DNA of 64,000 nt from HXMU1420-13 sp034669965 (lineage in GTDB: Bacteria; Bacteroidota; Rhodothermia; Balneolales; Balneolaceae). The notes under the pieces are model-generated. The model was not told the DNA's origin and searched no databases. It was given only the letters and a program-made list of their open reading frames with translations. The position numbers and the translations under genes were made by a program. This document shows, in pieces, positions 1-9,256 of this stretch (positions are counted from its first letter, which is position 1; the number at the start of each line of letters is the position of its first letter). Location of the stretch: NCBI GenBank assembly GCA_034669965.1, contig JAXMOK010000001.1:496001-560000 (forward strand). Reading direction: 5' to 3'.

Positions 1-1
1 G

Positions 2-1360
2 CAAGGGACCACTGAAGCCGGTATTAATTGTAGTGATGTGATTTCTGAACCATCCATCGGCCACGACGATCACGCACACGGAGAAGGATCGCGCCAAGGT
101 TGTGAAGGCGAGTTTCCTACAAACCCACATGGCGAAGGTTCAGATGATATATTTTATGTGTTTAATGCCCAGTTTACAGATGACGGTGGTGGAGCGGGTG
201 TTCCATTAACGGGAAATGATGTCGTAATTCTTCATCCTAAGAAAAAACAAGCAGAACACACTCAAGAGTTTATCGATCTTAAAACAGAAACCACCGGCGA
301 CTTTCTTGGGGGCGGACTTAACATTGGCTTTGTGAATCATAATTCTGCCCTCAAATTTGGACCAATGAATTTCGAGAACATTGAGTTTGTCACTGCTCGG
401 TTTGCTACTCAACAAAACCCGGCAGAAATCCAATTTCGATTGGATGATATAAATGGACCTTTGATTGCCAGTATGCAAACGGCTTTAACCGGAGGCTGGC
501 AATCCTACGATTATTTTACCACCGACTTAAATAATCTTGGCGGTAGCCGCGATTTATATGTGGTTTTCAAGAATGCAGCTAATCCCGGCGGAATTGGAAA
601 TGTAAACTGGTTTGAATTCCATGGAAAAGGTGTAGCTAAATCCAACCCAGATTCATTGAAAGGACTAGCTGCAACCTATTACCCTACTTCAGATTTTACC
701 GGTACTCCTTTTGTAAGGCAAGAACCAATGGTAGCGTGGAATTGGAAAAATAATAGCCCCGTTACAGGCATTCCATCTAACAATTTCAGTGTTCGATATA
801 GTGGTGAAGTAATGGCGCCTAGTGCCGGAAATTATCGTTTTTCGGTGGAGGCAATCAATGGCGAAGCAACGGTTTATATTGATGGTGAAGCCGTATCAAA
901 TAATCAACAAATTGCCTTTACCAAAGATCAAAAGCGACAAATAATACTTGAGTATTCCCACACTTCGGGGACAGCCGGCTTATATCTTCGATGGTCGGGC
1001 TCAAATCCAACTAATGTAATCCATGAAGATTATTTGATTCCTGATATGGATGTATTAACTGTGAATAATGAAACAGATTTTGAGCCGGAAATACCATTAG
1101 ATTTGAAATTGAAACAAAACTATCCGAATCCATTTAATCCAAGTACTCAAATTGAATTCAGCTTGCCGGAATCAGGGAAAGTATCCTTAAAAGTATACAA
1201 TGTGGTTGGGCAAATCGTACAGGTTTTGGTTGATGAAATTCGTAATACCGGATCTCACTCCGTGAGTTTCGATGCCTCGGGATTATCAAGTGGGGTATAC
1301 TTTTACCAACTAGAATTTGAAGGCGCTGTGATTTCCAATAAAATGCTGTTGATGAAATAA
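2..1360 (+). CDS. Secreted carbohydrate-binding protein with CBM6-like, PA14 and type IX sorting domains (5' partial)
   Basis: The reading frame is open to the left edge of the window, so the N-terminus is missing; the GTG at 38 is not a likely start. Using residues numbered from 38, about 45-200 resemble a CBM6-type beta-sandwich, about 205-345 are a PA14 domain (ATYYPTSDFTG, YRFSVEAINGEATVYIDG, LYLRWSG), and the last 80 residues are a Por secretion-system C-terminal sorting domain with NYPNPFNPST. Such proteins are exported by the type IX system and are often glycan-active enzymes or sugar dehydrogenases; the catalytic part would lie upstream of the window. The domain order is seen directly; the substrate is unknown. 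No partner gene is visible, and the next gene begins 95 bp downstream. Confidence 0.8.
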   Translation, partial: QGTTEAGINCSDVISEPSIGHDDHAHGEGSRQGCEGEFPTNPHGEGSDDIFYVFNAQFTDDGGGAGVPLTGNDVVILHPKKKQAEHTQEFIDLKTETTGDFLGGGLNIGFVNHNSALKFGPMNFENIEFVTARFATQQNPAEIQFRLDDINGPLIASMQTALTGGWQSYDYFTTDLNNLGGSRDLYVVFKNAANPGGIGNVNWFEFHGKGVAKSNPDSLKGLAATYYPTSDFTGTPFVRQEPMVAWNWKNNSPVTGIPSNNFSVRYSGEVMAPSAGNYRFSVEAINGEATVYIDGEAVSNNQQIAFTKDQKRQIILEYSHTSGTAGLYLRWSGSNPTNVIHEDYLIPDMDVLTVNNETDFEPEIPLDLKLKQNYPNPFNPSTQIEFSLPESGKVSLKVYNVVGQIVQVLVDEIRNTGSHSVSFDASGLSSGVYFYQLEFEGAVISNKMLLMK

Positions 1361-1455
1361 TAGCTTTGCTTTACCAAAATTGACGTTGTTTCATATTATC
1401 TGATTTTCGGAAATGATACCTTTCTTCTATCATCATGGAATAACAAATCAACCTT

Positions 1456-2031
1456 ATGAGATACATCGGTTTACTACTTTTCGTTATAGTATGCACTTCA
1501 TTTCAAGCCACAGCACAAGATTGGCTGATTGAGCGTTCAGAATGGGGTAGCACCGATTCTCTTGTCGAAAGTAATCGTCATTCGATTTCATACATCACCA
1601 TTCATCATGGCGGTGAGATTTTCGAGGATGATAAAGATGTGTACACGTATCTCAAGAATCTCCAGTCTTGGAGCCGTTCTGCTCGTAGTTGGATGGATGT
1701 CCCTTATCATTACATCATCGACAGAAAAGGTAACATTTTCGAAGGTCGCCCTTTGGATTACCGTGGCGACACCAACACTACCTACGATCCAACCGGACAC
1801 GCGCTCATAGTATTACTTGGTAATTTCGAAGAGCAAGAGCTTCGCAATGAGCAAATCGAATCGTTGAAAACAGTAACCGAATACTTAGCCGATTGGAAGT
1901 CTGTTCCGGCATCAAAAATCAAAACCCATAAAGATTACGCTGAAACACTTTGCCCGGGTAAAAAGCTTAGCGAATATCTAGCTACTAAAGATTGGAAGCA
2001 GTTCTTGATAGAGATGGAACCTGAGAAATAA
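1456..2031 (+). CDS. Exported N-acetylmuramoyl-L-alanine amidase (Amidase_2/PGRP fold)
   Basis: This 191-residue protein has a cleavable signal peptide (about residues 1-20, ending ATAQ) followed by one Amidase_2 domain. The expected zinc ligands are present: His50 in TIHHGG, His158 in KTHKDY and Cys166 in CPGKKL. Tyr84 in PYHY sits where the catalytic tyrosine of T7 lysozyme-like amidases lies. Enzymes of this family cut the bond between muramic acid and L-alanine in peptidoglycan, so a periplasmic role in wall turnover or muropeptide recycling is expected. The length is typical of a single-domain enzyme with no wall-binding module. It appears to be a single gene; a separate downstream gene starts 83 bp later. 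Confidence 0.88.
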   Translation: MRYIGLLLFVIVCTSFQATAQDWLIERSEWGSTDSLVESNRHSISYITIHHGGEIFEDDKDVYTYLKNLQSWSRSARSWMDVPYHYIIDRKGNIFEGRPLDYRGDTNTTYDPTGHALIVLLGNFEEQELRNEQIESLKTVTEYLADWKSVPASKIKTHKDYAETLCPGKKLSEYLATKDWKQFLIEMEPEK

Positions 2032-2114
2032 TCGGTTTCAATTTCCTTTAGCCTTCGTTGGCTAATAACGGTACCTTTATATCAATCCCTCATCCAACGT
2101 CAAGAACAGCCCGC

Positions 2115-2585
2115 ATGGACAATAACGACATTTTTCGCCGTCTCAGATACACGCTTAATTACAACGACAAACAGATGGCCGAAGTCTTTGCCGAAACCGG
2201 TACGGCTATCAAACAAGAAAGCGTTACTCTGTGGCTGAAAAAGCACGAGGACCCTGCTCATTTAGCGATGAGCGATGTTATGATGGCAACCTTCTTGAAC
2301 GGTTTAATCAACAAACTGCGTGGAAAAAAGGAAGGTGCTCAACCAGCGCCTGAGAAAGAGTTGAACAACAATATCATTTTCAGGAAGCTGAGAATCGCGT
2401 TTAATTTGCAATCGGATGATATTCTCGATTTATACACTTCCATCGATAAAAGTATTAGCCCGCACGAACTGAGTGCTTTTTTCAGAAAACCCGGATCATC
2501 GAAATACCGCGAATGCAACGATCAATATCTGCGTTATTTTTTAAGCGGATTGCAGAAGAAATTCGAAGACGAGAGAGTGGGTTAA
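2115..2585 (+). CDS. DUF1456 (YehS-like) family protein
   Basis: The protein (156 residues) consists of two copies of a roughly 70-residue unit, each beginning NNDIFRRLR / NNIIFRKLR, which is the hallmark of the DUF1456 family. ATG at 2115 is chosen because the homologous domain starts exactly there; the longer frame from a TTG at 2058 adds 19 residues that look non-coding. The function of the family is not established. The repeats are all-helical in appearance and charged, suggesting a cytosolic protein. It is followed by a repeat-rich spacer, so it is probably the last gene of its transcript. Confidence 0.8.
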   Translation: MDNNDIFRRLRYTLNYNDKQMAEVFAETGTAIKQESVTLWLKKHEDPAHLAMSDVMMATFLNGLINKLRGKKEGAQPAPEKELNNNIIFRKLRIAFNLQSDDILDLYTSIDKSISPHELSAFFRKPGSSKYRECNDQYLRYFLSGLQKKFEDERVG

Positions 2586-3326
2586 TTCGATTTTAGCCAC
2601 AAAAGCACGAAACCACTGAAAATTATATCGACGCCATTTGCGAGGAGCCTGCGACGAAGCAATCTCAGGATCTAAAATCTATATTGAAACTTAATACACA
2701 GATCACTTCGCTCCGCTCGTGAATGGCTCCTTACTCCTTTCTCCTGATTCTTTATTGCCACAAAATCACTAAAACACGAAAATTGATTAACGGTGGGTGA
2801 GCTCGTCGAGCACCTCAGGATTTGAAACGAACTCAGATGCTCTGCGGCCAACATCCTCCGTCTCCCGACTATTCGTCGGGATCCACCCCTTCAAAGGAGG
2901 ACTTACTGCTGCATTACCAGCTTTCGTTAATTGTTATTGGCTATTTGTGCCTTTTTCCAGACTCCTTTTCGCCACAAAAGCACGAAACCACTGAAAATTA
3001 TATCGACGCCATTTGCGAGGAGCCTGCGACGAAGCAATCTCAGGATCTAAAATCTATATTGAAACTTAATACACAGATCACTTCGCTCCGCTCGTGAATG
3101 GCTCCTTTCTCCTGGCGCCTTTCTCCTGATTTCGCACGAAGCCTTGCTCGACATCCCTCCCCATCCGCCAACCGGCGGATGGTACTCCCTTCAAAGGGAG
3201 ACTTTCTCATCATTATAAATAAGTGAACTCAAAACGAGATCAGATGCTTTGCTTCGGAGCTATTCAATTGTGTAACCAGCTTTCATTAAACGATTAATTT
3301 AACATTTAACCTTTAGCACTTAACAT
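2586..3326. repeat. Spacer filled with dispersed extragenic repeats
   Basis: This 741-bp gap holds no credible gene. Two identical 137-bp copies of one repeat lie at 2596-2732 and 2971-3107, both starting GCCACAAAAGCACGAAACCA and ending in CTCGTGAATGGCTCCTT. Reverse-oriented relatives form the tandem array at 58690-59358, and a short piece recurs near 54487. Between and after the copies are other hairpin words: a CCCGAC/GTCGGG hairpin near 2863-2881, ATCCGCC/GGCGGAT near 3167-3183, and the phrases CTTCAAAGGAGGACTT and CTTCAAAGGGAGACTT. The open frames drawn across this spacer follow the repeats and are not counted as genes. Confidence 0.8.
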
Positions 3327-6300
3327 TCAATTCTGCTCTTCCGATTCCTCTACTCCTTCGCCAACGGTGATCATCGAAAGTGGGATGTATTTGATGAATT
3401 GCGATTTCGCCTGCTCCCAATCTTCCACGATGTATTTCGCTTTGGTTGAACCTGTTTCGGCCGCATAATCACTTAATATGGAAAACAATTGCTCGTAATC
3501 TTTGGTGCTTAGCGAGGCTTTGCCAACATACTCTTTGTTAATTCGCGAGCCCGGATCTTCGTACATAAATAAAGCTCCACCGGTCATTCCAGCACCGATG
3601 TTATCCGAAGTTTGGCCTAGAATCACAACGGTACCATTCGTCATGTATTCGCAAGCATGAAGTCCTGTACCTTCCACAACGGCGGTTGCCCCGGAGTTTC
3701 GAACTGCAAAACGATCGCCCGCTTGTCCGTGCACAAACAGGGTGCCACCGGTGGCGCCGTATAATGCACAGTTCCCGATAATGGCATTATCCTCAGGCTT
3801 ATATTTGGCTTCGGTAGGAGGAACAATCACGGTTTTCCCACCACTCATGCTTTTGCATACCGAATCGTTGGCTTCACCAACAAGGCGAATATTCACATCC
3901 TTAGTTTGAAACACCCCAAAACTTTGTCCGGCACTTCCGTTGAATTCCAGTTCAATCGTTTCGGTGTACGGCTTGATATCAGATTCTTCGCCTTTAATTT
4001 CCGCCATTCGGGCTTTGCTTACGCGCCCCGCTAAATGCCCAAATAAGGTTGCCAAAGCTGATCGATCTGTGTTTATAATCGGATACGCACGACGTACTGA
4101 TTCATTCTTTTCAATGGCTTCCATCAGATTACTTAGTACCGTTGCATTCAACTCGCTGATTGGCTCTGACAGACTTTCCTGCTCCGATTCTTTCTTATAT
4201 GCCGGAGCATCCAAAAAGAATCCAAGATCCAGATTCAATTCGTTAATCAGCTCAAGATGTTGATTGTTGATCTCCAATAATTCTGTATCGCCACAAATTT
4301 CGATTAGTGATGTTTTACCCAAATCCGCCAATATTTGTCGAACATCCTCGGCGATATACTTCAGGGTTTTTACGATGTGATCTTTATCGCCTTTGTACTT
4401 GGCTTTGAACTTCGGATCGTGTGTTGCAATCCCTGTCGGACACGTATTCTTTTCACAAATACGAGCCATCACACAGCCTTGTGCAATCAACAACAACTTA
4501 CCGAAATCGAATTCTTCAGCACCTAAAATACTAGCCAACACGATGTCCTTTCCGGATGAAAGTCCGCCGTCGGTTCTCAGCACCACGTGGTCGCGCAGAT
4601 TGTTTTCCACCAACGCCTGATGTACTTCTAACAATCCAATTTCCCACGGTAAACCGGCGTGCTTCATACTCGAAAGTGATGCCGCCCCGGTTCCCCCTTC
4701 TCCACCGGAAACCTGAATGGAATCTGCACCGGCTTTAGCAACACCCACGGCGATGGTTCCGATGTTTACACCGGCCACCAATTTCACGCTTACTTTTCCT
4801 TTGGGATGGATTTGTTTCAGATCATTAATCAGCTGTTTCAAATCTTCGATGCTGTAAATATCATGTAGCGGTGGTGGGGATATGAGGTCAAATCCGGGAT
4901 TCGCAAATCGCGCCTTAGCGATATCTGCGTCCACTTTTAAGCCCATCAACTGTCCGCCTTCGCCTGGTTTTGCTCCCTGACAAACCTTAATCTGGATTTC
5001 TTCGCCTGAAACTAAATACTCGGCAGTTACACCAAATCGACCGGAAGCAATCTGCTTAACTGAAGCACCCACACCTTCTTTAAAATAGTACGGGTTTTCT
5101 CCACCCTCGCCGCTGTTGCAACGACCTCCGATCTCACGCATCGCCAGAAAAATATCCCGCTGCGATTCCGCGCTAATCGCTCCAAAACTCATCGCACCCG
5201 AACCAAAAGTTCTTAAAATATGTCCGGCTTCTTTTACCTCTTTCATATCAATCGGCGATGTAGTCGATTTCGGCTTAAATAAATGCCGAAGTGCAACCGG
5301 TTCGTCATCCAAACCAAGCTTTACATATTCGTTATACAGCGCCCAGTCGTTCAATTCCAGTCCGGTTTCTCGAACCAATTCATGAATCATTTTTGAGCGG
5401 GTATTGGTCATCGAATGCTTCTCTCCCATCTTACCGCGAGCATGTTCTTTGTACTGAAAACTCTTGATGGGTTTGTAAGCCTCAATACTTTCAAGTTCGG
5501 AAACATCGGTTCGCGCCAACACCATTTCAGCAATTTGATCAAGTTCAAGGCCACCAATCGGACTTTGAATTCCCGGAAAAAATTCTTCAATCACACCCTC
5601 GCCCAATCCCAATGCTGAAAACAATTTCGCACTTTGATAACTACGAACCACGGAGATTCCCATTTTCGCCATTATTTTCAGTAATCCGCTTTCGAACGCT
5701 TTTAAGAGATTGCGTTCTTTGGTGTCGGCATCCAGATTCTTAAGTGATCGATGAGCATCATTTCGGGCTGCATCCAACGCCAAATACGGGCAAACTGCTT
5801 GCGCCCCAAAACCAATGAGTGCTGCGGCATGATGCGTGCTTTTCACCTCACCGGTGTCCACAATAACAGCCGCGTTCAACTTCAAACCCTCATCATTAAG
5901 CGTGTTCACCACTTTTCGAAGTGTGAGCAAACTTGGCAACGGCGTGTTGTTAACATCGGCCTTGCGATCACTTAAAATTAAAATAGTGTGCCCTGCTCGC
6001 ACAGCCTCGATGGCTTCTTTACTGATGTGCTCCAATCGGGATTTAAAGCCAACAGAACCATGACTCCTGTTAAAAGTAGTATCGATCGTGTAAGGAACCA
6101 CTCGATCTAACTCGGTTTTATTGATGATGCAGCTGTAGATGAACTCCATTTGCTGCAAACTCAGAAACGGACTTCGTATCTCGTATGCCGGAGCGGTCGG
6201 AATCAGTTCTTTCGGCTCAAAAATATTCGGTTTCTTACCAAGATAAACGGTTAAGTCGGTAACCACTTTCTCGCGGATATAATCCAACGGTGGATTGGTA

Positions 6301-7760
6301 ACCTGCGAGAAATTTTGAAAGAAGAAATCGAAAAAGGAACGGGGTTCAGTAGATAAAACCGCAAGTCGAGCTGTGTCGCCCATCGAGCCGATCGGTTCTT
6401 TACCCGTTTCTGCCATCGGATAAATGATCTTATTCAGTTCTTCATCGGTGTAACTAAAAAAGGGTTTCAGATTAGAAAACGACTCTTTAATCTCGCCAAC
6501 TTTCTCCGGTATAACTTCTACTCTCGGATTGAAAGGTGCATCGAAGTTCTCTTTAGAATGGCTAGGATCACGGAAAAGCACTTCGCCACTTGCTAGATCA
6601 ACGGTAACTCCACGCCCGGCATACAAGGTGCCTTTTGCTTCAACTTTGCTCTCATCTAAAGCAAATGTTCCTGCCTCGCTTGATAGATAAAAATGCTCTT
6701 CGGTTCGGGCCCATCTACAAGGACGAAAACCGTTTCGATCTAAACGAGCGCCAATGGTGTAACCGTTAGCGTAGGTGATGAGCGCAGGTCCATCCCACGG
6801 TTCCATAGCCCGGCTCCAAAACTTGTAGAACTTATTGCCTTCGGTGGCCGGAGGCATACAAATCGCCAAAATATCTTCCACATTCGGAATCGAAGAACGG
6901 TATCTCAACGATTCCACCATCTCGTTCAAACTGCCCGAATCACTTATATTTTCTCGGGTCAGAATTTCATTACGCTCGGCGCCAATCATTTTTTCTCTGG
7001 ATTTCGCCCACGATCTGTTTCCTGCAATGGTGTTAATCTCACCGTTATGCCCAATCAAACGGAAAGGCTGTGCCTTATCCCAAGAGGTTGTGGTGTTGGT
7101 ACTAAAGCGACGGTGAAATAAACAAAAACGAGTAGTGTACTCGGGGTTCTTTAAATCCAGATAAAATTCTTCCAGGGCGTACGACTGCGTGAGCGCTTTA
7201 TACACCATCGTTTTGGCAGATAAGGAAGTAAAGAAGAGCGTTTCATCCAGTTTAGTAGCATACAACTTCGATTTGGTGAGTTGCTTTGCGGTGTACAATC
7301 TCTTATCGAAAGAAAGCATGGTTTTAGCCCGTTCAGGTCGTTTTATGAATACATGCACAATCACGGGAACAGATTTTGCTGCGCTTTCGCCAAGTACCTT
7401 TTTATTTACGGGAACGTCTCTATACTCGAGTACATCCAAGCCAAATAATGAAAAGGTTGATTCAAATATTTTAAGTGCTTTTTGACGACGTGCTTTATCG
7501 CGAGTTAAAAAAAGCGTAGCCACAGCTACGGTATCGGCCTCGTAGCCGAGCATATCGAAAGGAATATCGGTCATGATGCCGGCACCATCGCCGGTAAGTC
7601 CATCGGCGGCACAAGCGCCACGGTGCTCCACACAACGCAAGGCGTGTAGGCCTTCTAATAAATGTTGATTGCTGTAAACTTCGTTTCGGCTGGCAACAAA
7701 CCCAACGCCACATGCAGACTTTTCGGGCCCACTATAGCTTAACTTTTTATTGCTAATCAT
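3327..7760 (-). CDS. gltB: Glutamate synthase large subunit
   Basis: This protein (1477 residues) makes glutamate from glutamine and 2-oxoglutarate. Starting at ATG 7760, Cys17 in SACGVGF is the N-terminal nucleophile of the class II glutaminase domain after a 16-residue propeptide is removed. The central FMN-binding synthase domain follows (for example SGGEGGTGAASLSSMKHAG), then the iron-sulfur cysteines in CVMARICEKNTCPTGIATH (C-x5-C-x4-C), and the C-terminal GXGXG beta-helix domain (YGATGGTLFVHG, GAGMTGGALF). A GTG at 7805 would add 15 unlikely residues. No small subunit (gltD) is adjacent, so it either pairs with a distant subunit or uses ferredoxin. hisF lies 271 bp upstream on the same strand. 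Confidence 0.95.
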   Translation of the reverse strand: MISNKKLSYSGPEKSACGVGFVASRNEVYSNQHLLEGLHALRCVEHRGACAADGLTGDGAGIMTDIPFDMLGYEADTVAVATLFLTRDKARRQKALKIFESTFSLFGLDVLEYRDVPVNKKVLGESAAKSVPVIVHVFIKRPERAKTMLSFDKRLYTAKQLTKSKLYATKLDETLFFTSLSAKTMVYKALTQSYALEEFYLDLKNPEYTTRFCLFHRRFSTNTTTSWDKAQPFRLIGHNGEINTIAGNRSWAKSREKMIGAERNEILTRENISDSGSLNEMVESLRYRSSIPNVEDILAICMPPATEGNKFYKFWSRAMEPWDGPALITYANGYTIGARLDRNGFRPCRWARTEEHFYLSSEAGTFALDESKVEAKGTLYAGRGVTVDLASGEVLFRDPSHSKENFDAPFNPRVEVIPEKVGEIKESFSNLKPFFSYTDEELNKIIYPMAETGKEPIGSMGDTARLAVLSTEPRSFFDFFFQNFSQVTNPPLDYIREKVVTDLTVYLGKKPNIFEPKELIPTAPAYEIRSPFLSLQQMEFIYSCIINKTELDRVVPYTIDTTFNRSHGSVGFKSRLEHISKEAIEAVRAGHTILILSDRKADVNNTPLPSLLTLRKVVNTLNDEGLKLNAAVIVDTGEVKSTHHAAALIGFGAQAVCPYLALDAARNDAHRSLKNLDADTKERNLLKAFESGLLKIMAKMGISVVRSYQSAKLFSALGLGEGVIEEFFPGIQSPIGGLELDQIAEMVLARTDVSELESIEAYKPIKSFQYKEHARGKMGEKHSMTNTRSKMIHELVRETGLELNDWALYNEYVKLGLDDEPVALRHLFKPKSTTSPIDMKEVKEAGHILRTFGSGAMSFGAISAESQRDIFLAMREIGGRCNSGEGGENPYYFKEGVGASVKQIASGRFGVTAEYLVSGEEIQIKVCQGAKPGEGGQLMGLKVDADIAKARFANPGFDLISPPPLHDIYSIEDLKQLINDLKQIHPKGKVSVKLVAGVNIGTIAVGVAKAGADSIQVSGGEGGTGAASLSSMKHAGLPWEIGLLEVHQALVENNLRDHVVLRTDGGLSSGKDIVLASILGAEEFDFGKLLLIAQGCVMARICEKNTCPTGIATHDPKFKAKYKGDKDHIVKTLKYIAEDVRQILADLGKTSLIEICGDTELLEINNQHLELINELNLDLGFFLDAPAYKKESEQESLSEPISELNATVLSNLMEAIEKNESVRRAYPIINTDRSALATLFGHLAGRVSKARMAEIKGEESDIKPYTETIELEFNGSAGQSFGVFQTKDVNIRLVGEANDSVCKSMSGGKTVIVPPTEAKYKPEDNAIIGNCALYGATGGTLFVHGQAGDRFAVRNSGATAVVEGTGLHACEYMTNGTVVILGQTSDNIGAGMTGGALFMYEDPGSRINKEYVGKASLSTKDYEQLFSILSDYAAETGSTKAKYIVEDWEQAKSQFIKYIPLSMITVGEGVEESEEQN

Positions 7761-8031
7761 CGCAGTTGACTTCGTTTTTTGTGAGTGAGAATCCCCAAAA
7801 AGCACAAAAAAATGGGGTTTGTCAATATTTGACAGAAATGAGTCGACTTAGTTAAAACTTAGATTATTAGGCATTATTGCTTTTAAAACGCATTTTTCCA
7901 CCTACACTTTAACCGTACAATGGATAGATCGAAATCAGAAAAGCGCTTTCGATCAAAAACTTATTACTTAACTTATTAAGTCTTTATTGAATTATTGCCG
8001 AATTAATTTAAATTTCAGAATTAGTCAAATT

Positions 8032-8790
8032 CTAATCTAAACGGACCGGAATTCCGGCATTTGCCATCGATTTCTTCAAATCTACGATCTCGATTTCCTT
8101 AAAGTGGAAAATACTAGCGGCAAGAACTGCATCCGCATTTGAAAGTGAAATTGCATCGATACAATGCTGAATGGTACCAGCTCCACCACTAGCAATTACA
8201 GGAATAGTGAGCTTTTTATTTACAATGGACAGCAACTCGGTATCAAAGCCGGATTTGGTTCCGTCGCGATCCATGCTGGTGAGCAGTATTTCGCCCGCTC
8301 CACGCTGCTCGGTTTCGATCATCCATTTGATGGCATCCATCCCGGTATCTTCCGTGCCTCCTTTAATGAACACATGCCAACTATCTTCGGTGCGCTTAGC
8401 ATCCACTGCTGCAACAATAGCCTGTGCCCCGAAAGCTTCACTGGCATCGTTGATGAGCTGAGGATTTTTCACGATGCTCGAATTCAGGGAAACTTTATCC
8501 GCACCGGCTTTCAACAACTCCTCAATTTCATCCACAGTTTTGATTCCGCCACCAACTGTAAATGGAATGTTGATCTCTTTGGCGATTCGGGTTACTAACT
8601 CAACCAGTGTGCGCCTCTTTTCCAGCGTCGCGGTGATATCCAGAAACACAAGCTCGTCGGCTCCTTCTTCAGAATATCGTCGGGCAAGCTCTACGGGATC
8701 ACCTGCATCACGCAAACCCTCAAAGTTTACCCCTTTAACCGTTCGGCCATTTTTGATATCTAAACAGGGAATGATTCGCTTTGTGAGCAT
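8032..8790 (-). CDS. hisF: Imidazole glycerol phosphate synthase, cyclase subunit
   Basis: This is a 252-residue (beta/alpha)8 barrel of the usual HisF length. The two catalytic aspartates are present: Asp11 in IPCLDIKNG and Asp130 in VAAVDAKR. The phosphate-binding segments FTVGGGI and VIASGGAGT are also intact. HisF uses ammonia supplied by HisH to convert PRFAR into IGP and AICAR, linking histidine and purine synthesis. hisH is not next to it, and the only other histidine gene in the window is hisE at 51315, so the histidine genes are scattered or have been separated. It lies just upstream of gltB and may share a transcript with it. Confidence 0.95.
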   Translation of the reverse strand: MLTKRIIPCLDIKNGRTVKGVNFEGLRDAGDPVELARRYSEEGADELVFLDITATLEKRRTLVELVTRIAKEINIPFTVGGGIKTVDEIEELLKAGADKVSLNSSIVKNPQLINDASEAFGAQAIVAAVDAKRTEDSWHVFIKGGTEDTGMDAIKWMIETEQRGAGEILLTSMDRDGTKSGFDTELLSIVNKKLTIPVIASGGAGTIQHCIDAISLSNADAVLAASIFHFKEIEIVDLKKSMANAGIPVRLD

Positions 8791-8967
8791 ATTGTTGGAG
8801 TAAATTGAATTACGATGCGATTTCTGATGATGTTTTATAGCCCAAAGTTAAGGGTTCTTCCACACTGTTTTGATATAGTTATTCACTCAAAGAGAAATTT
8901 TTTGATAGGAATAAGTCTCCGGCGAAAAATCCTTAAACTAGAACTTTCAAAAAGACTAAGAACGCCG

Positions 8968-8975
8968 TAACTTTG
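8968..8975 (+). promoter_or_regulatory. Probable promoter element of the tRNA gene (TAnnTTTG type)
   Basis: TAACTTTG matches the TAnnTTTG -7 element of Bacteroidota-type housekeeping promoters and ends 17 bp before the first base of the tRNA. A clear -33 element was not seen. The match rests on one motif and its position. Confidence 0.45.
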
Positions 8976-8992
8976 TAGCCTTTGGAAAAAAC

Positions 8993-9066
8993 GGGCCCAT
9001 AGCTCAGTTGGTTAGAGCAGTCGACTCATAATCGATTGGTCGGGGGTTCAAGTCCCTCTGGGCCCA
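8993..9066 (+). tRNA. tRNA-Ile2 (anticodon CAT, lysidine-modified type)
   Basis: A 74-nt cloverleaf can be drawn: acceptor GGGCCCA pairs with TGGGCCC, the discriminator is A, the D arm is GCTCAGTTGGTTAGAGC, the anticodon loop is CTCATAA, and the T arm is GGGGGTTCAAGTCCCTC. The anticodon is CAT, but the body (GACTCATAATCGATTGGTCG) resembles bacterial ileX/ileY rather than initiator or elongator Met. It therefore most likely reads AUA after TilS puts lysidine on C34. CCA is not encoded. The 3' 45 bp serve as the integration site of the island that follows, and the gene stays intact after insertion. Confidence 0.9.
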
Positions 9067-9068
9067 CA
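9024..9068 (+). repeat. attL core (tRNA 3' end)
   Basis: These 45 bp, from the anticodon stem to just past the tRNA, are identical to 40331-40375. They mark the left recombination site of the island and also complete the functional tRNA gene. Confidence 0.92.
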
Positions 9069-9085
9069 TTTATTTTTTACACTAA

Positions 9086-9120
9086 AAACCCGCTTAAACA
9101 TGTTTTAAACGGGTTTTTTT
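9086..9120 (+). terminator. Intrinsic terminator downstream of tRNA-Ile2
   Basis: AAACCCG and CGGGTTT flank an inner TTAAA/TTTAA stem with a CATG loop, followed by a run of T residues. It lies about 20 bp after the tRNA. A similar hairpin with the same AAACCCG/GGGTTT words sits just beyond the right attachment site at 40422. Confidence 0.8.
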
Positions 9121-9194
9121 ATGCAATTTTGTCAAATCACCACTAGTCCGAAAAATGAAATATTTTCATTTTTCAGCACGATTTATGAAATTGG

Positions 9195-9231
9195 GTGGTA
9201 CAAAAAGTGGTACAAAATTATACTGTACCAC
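9195..9231. promoter_or_regulatory. Candidate integrase arm-type sites, left end
   Basis: GTGGTACA occurs at 9195-9202 and 9207-9214 (12 bp apart), with an inverted copy TGTACCAC at 9224-9231. The same direct pair at the same spacing occurs inside the right end (40261 and 40273). The position between core and integrase gene fits arm sites bound by the integrase N-terminal domain or by the Xis-like protein. Confidence 0.6.
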
Positions 9232-9256
9232 CTCTACCTAAATAAACCCTACGCTC

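Noticed and set aside
2672..3097. Small genes in the repeat spacer
   Set aside because: The frames coincide with the repeat copies and carry no protein-like pattern.
3641..7713. Many open frames inside gltB on both strands
   Set aside because: They are shadows of a large conserved gene with full motif support.
8993..9066. tRNA-Met from the CAT anticodon
   Set aside because: The anticodon arm and surrounding sequence match the ileX/ileY type better than either methionine tRNA.
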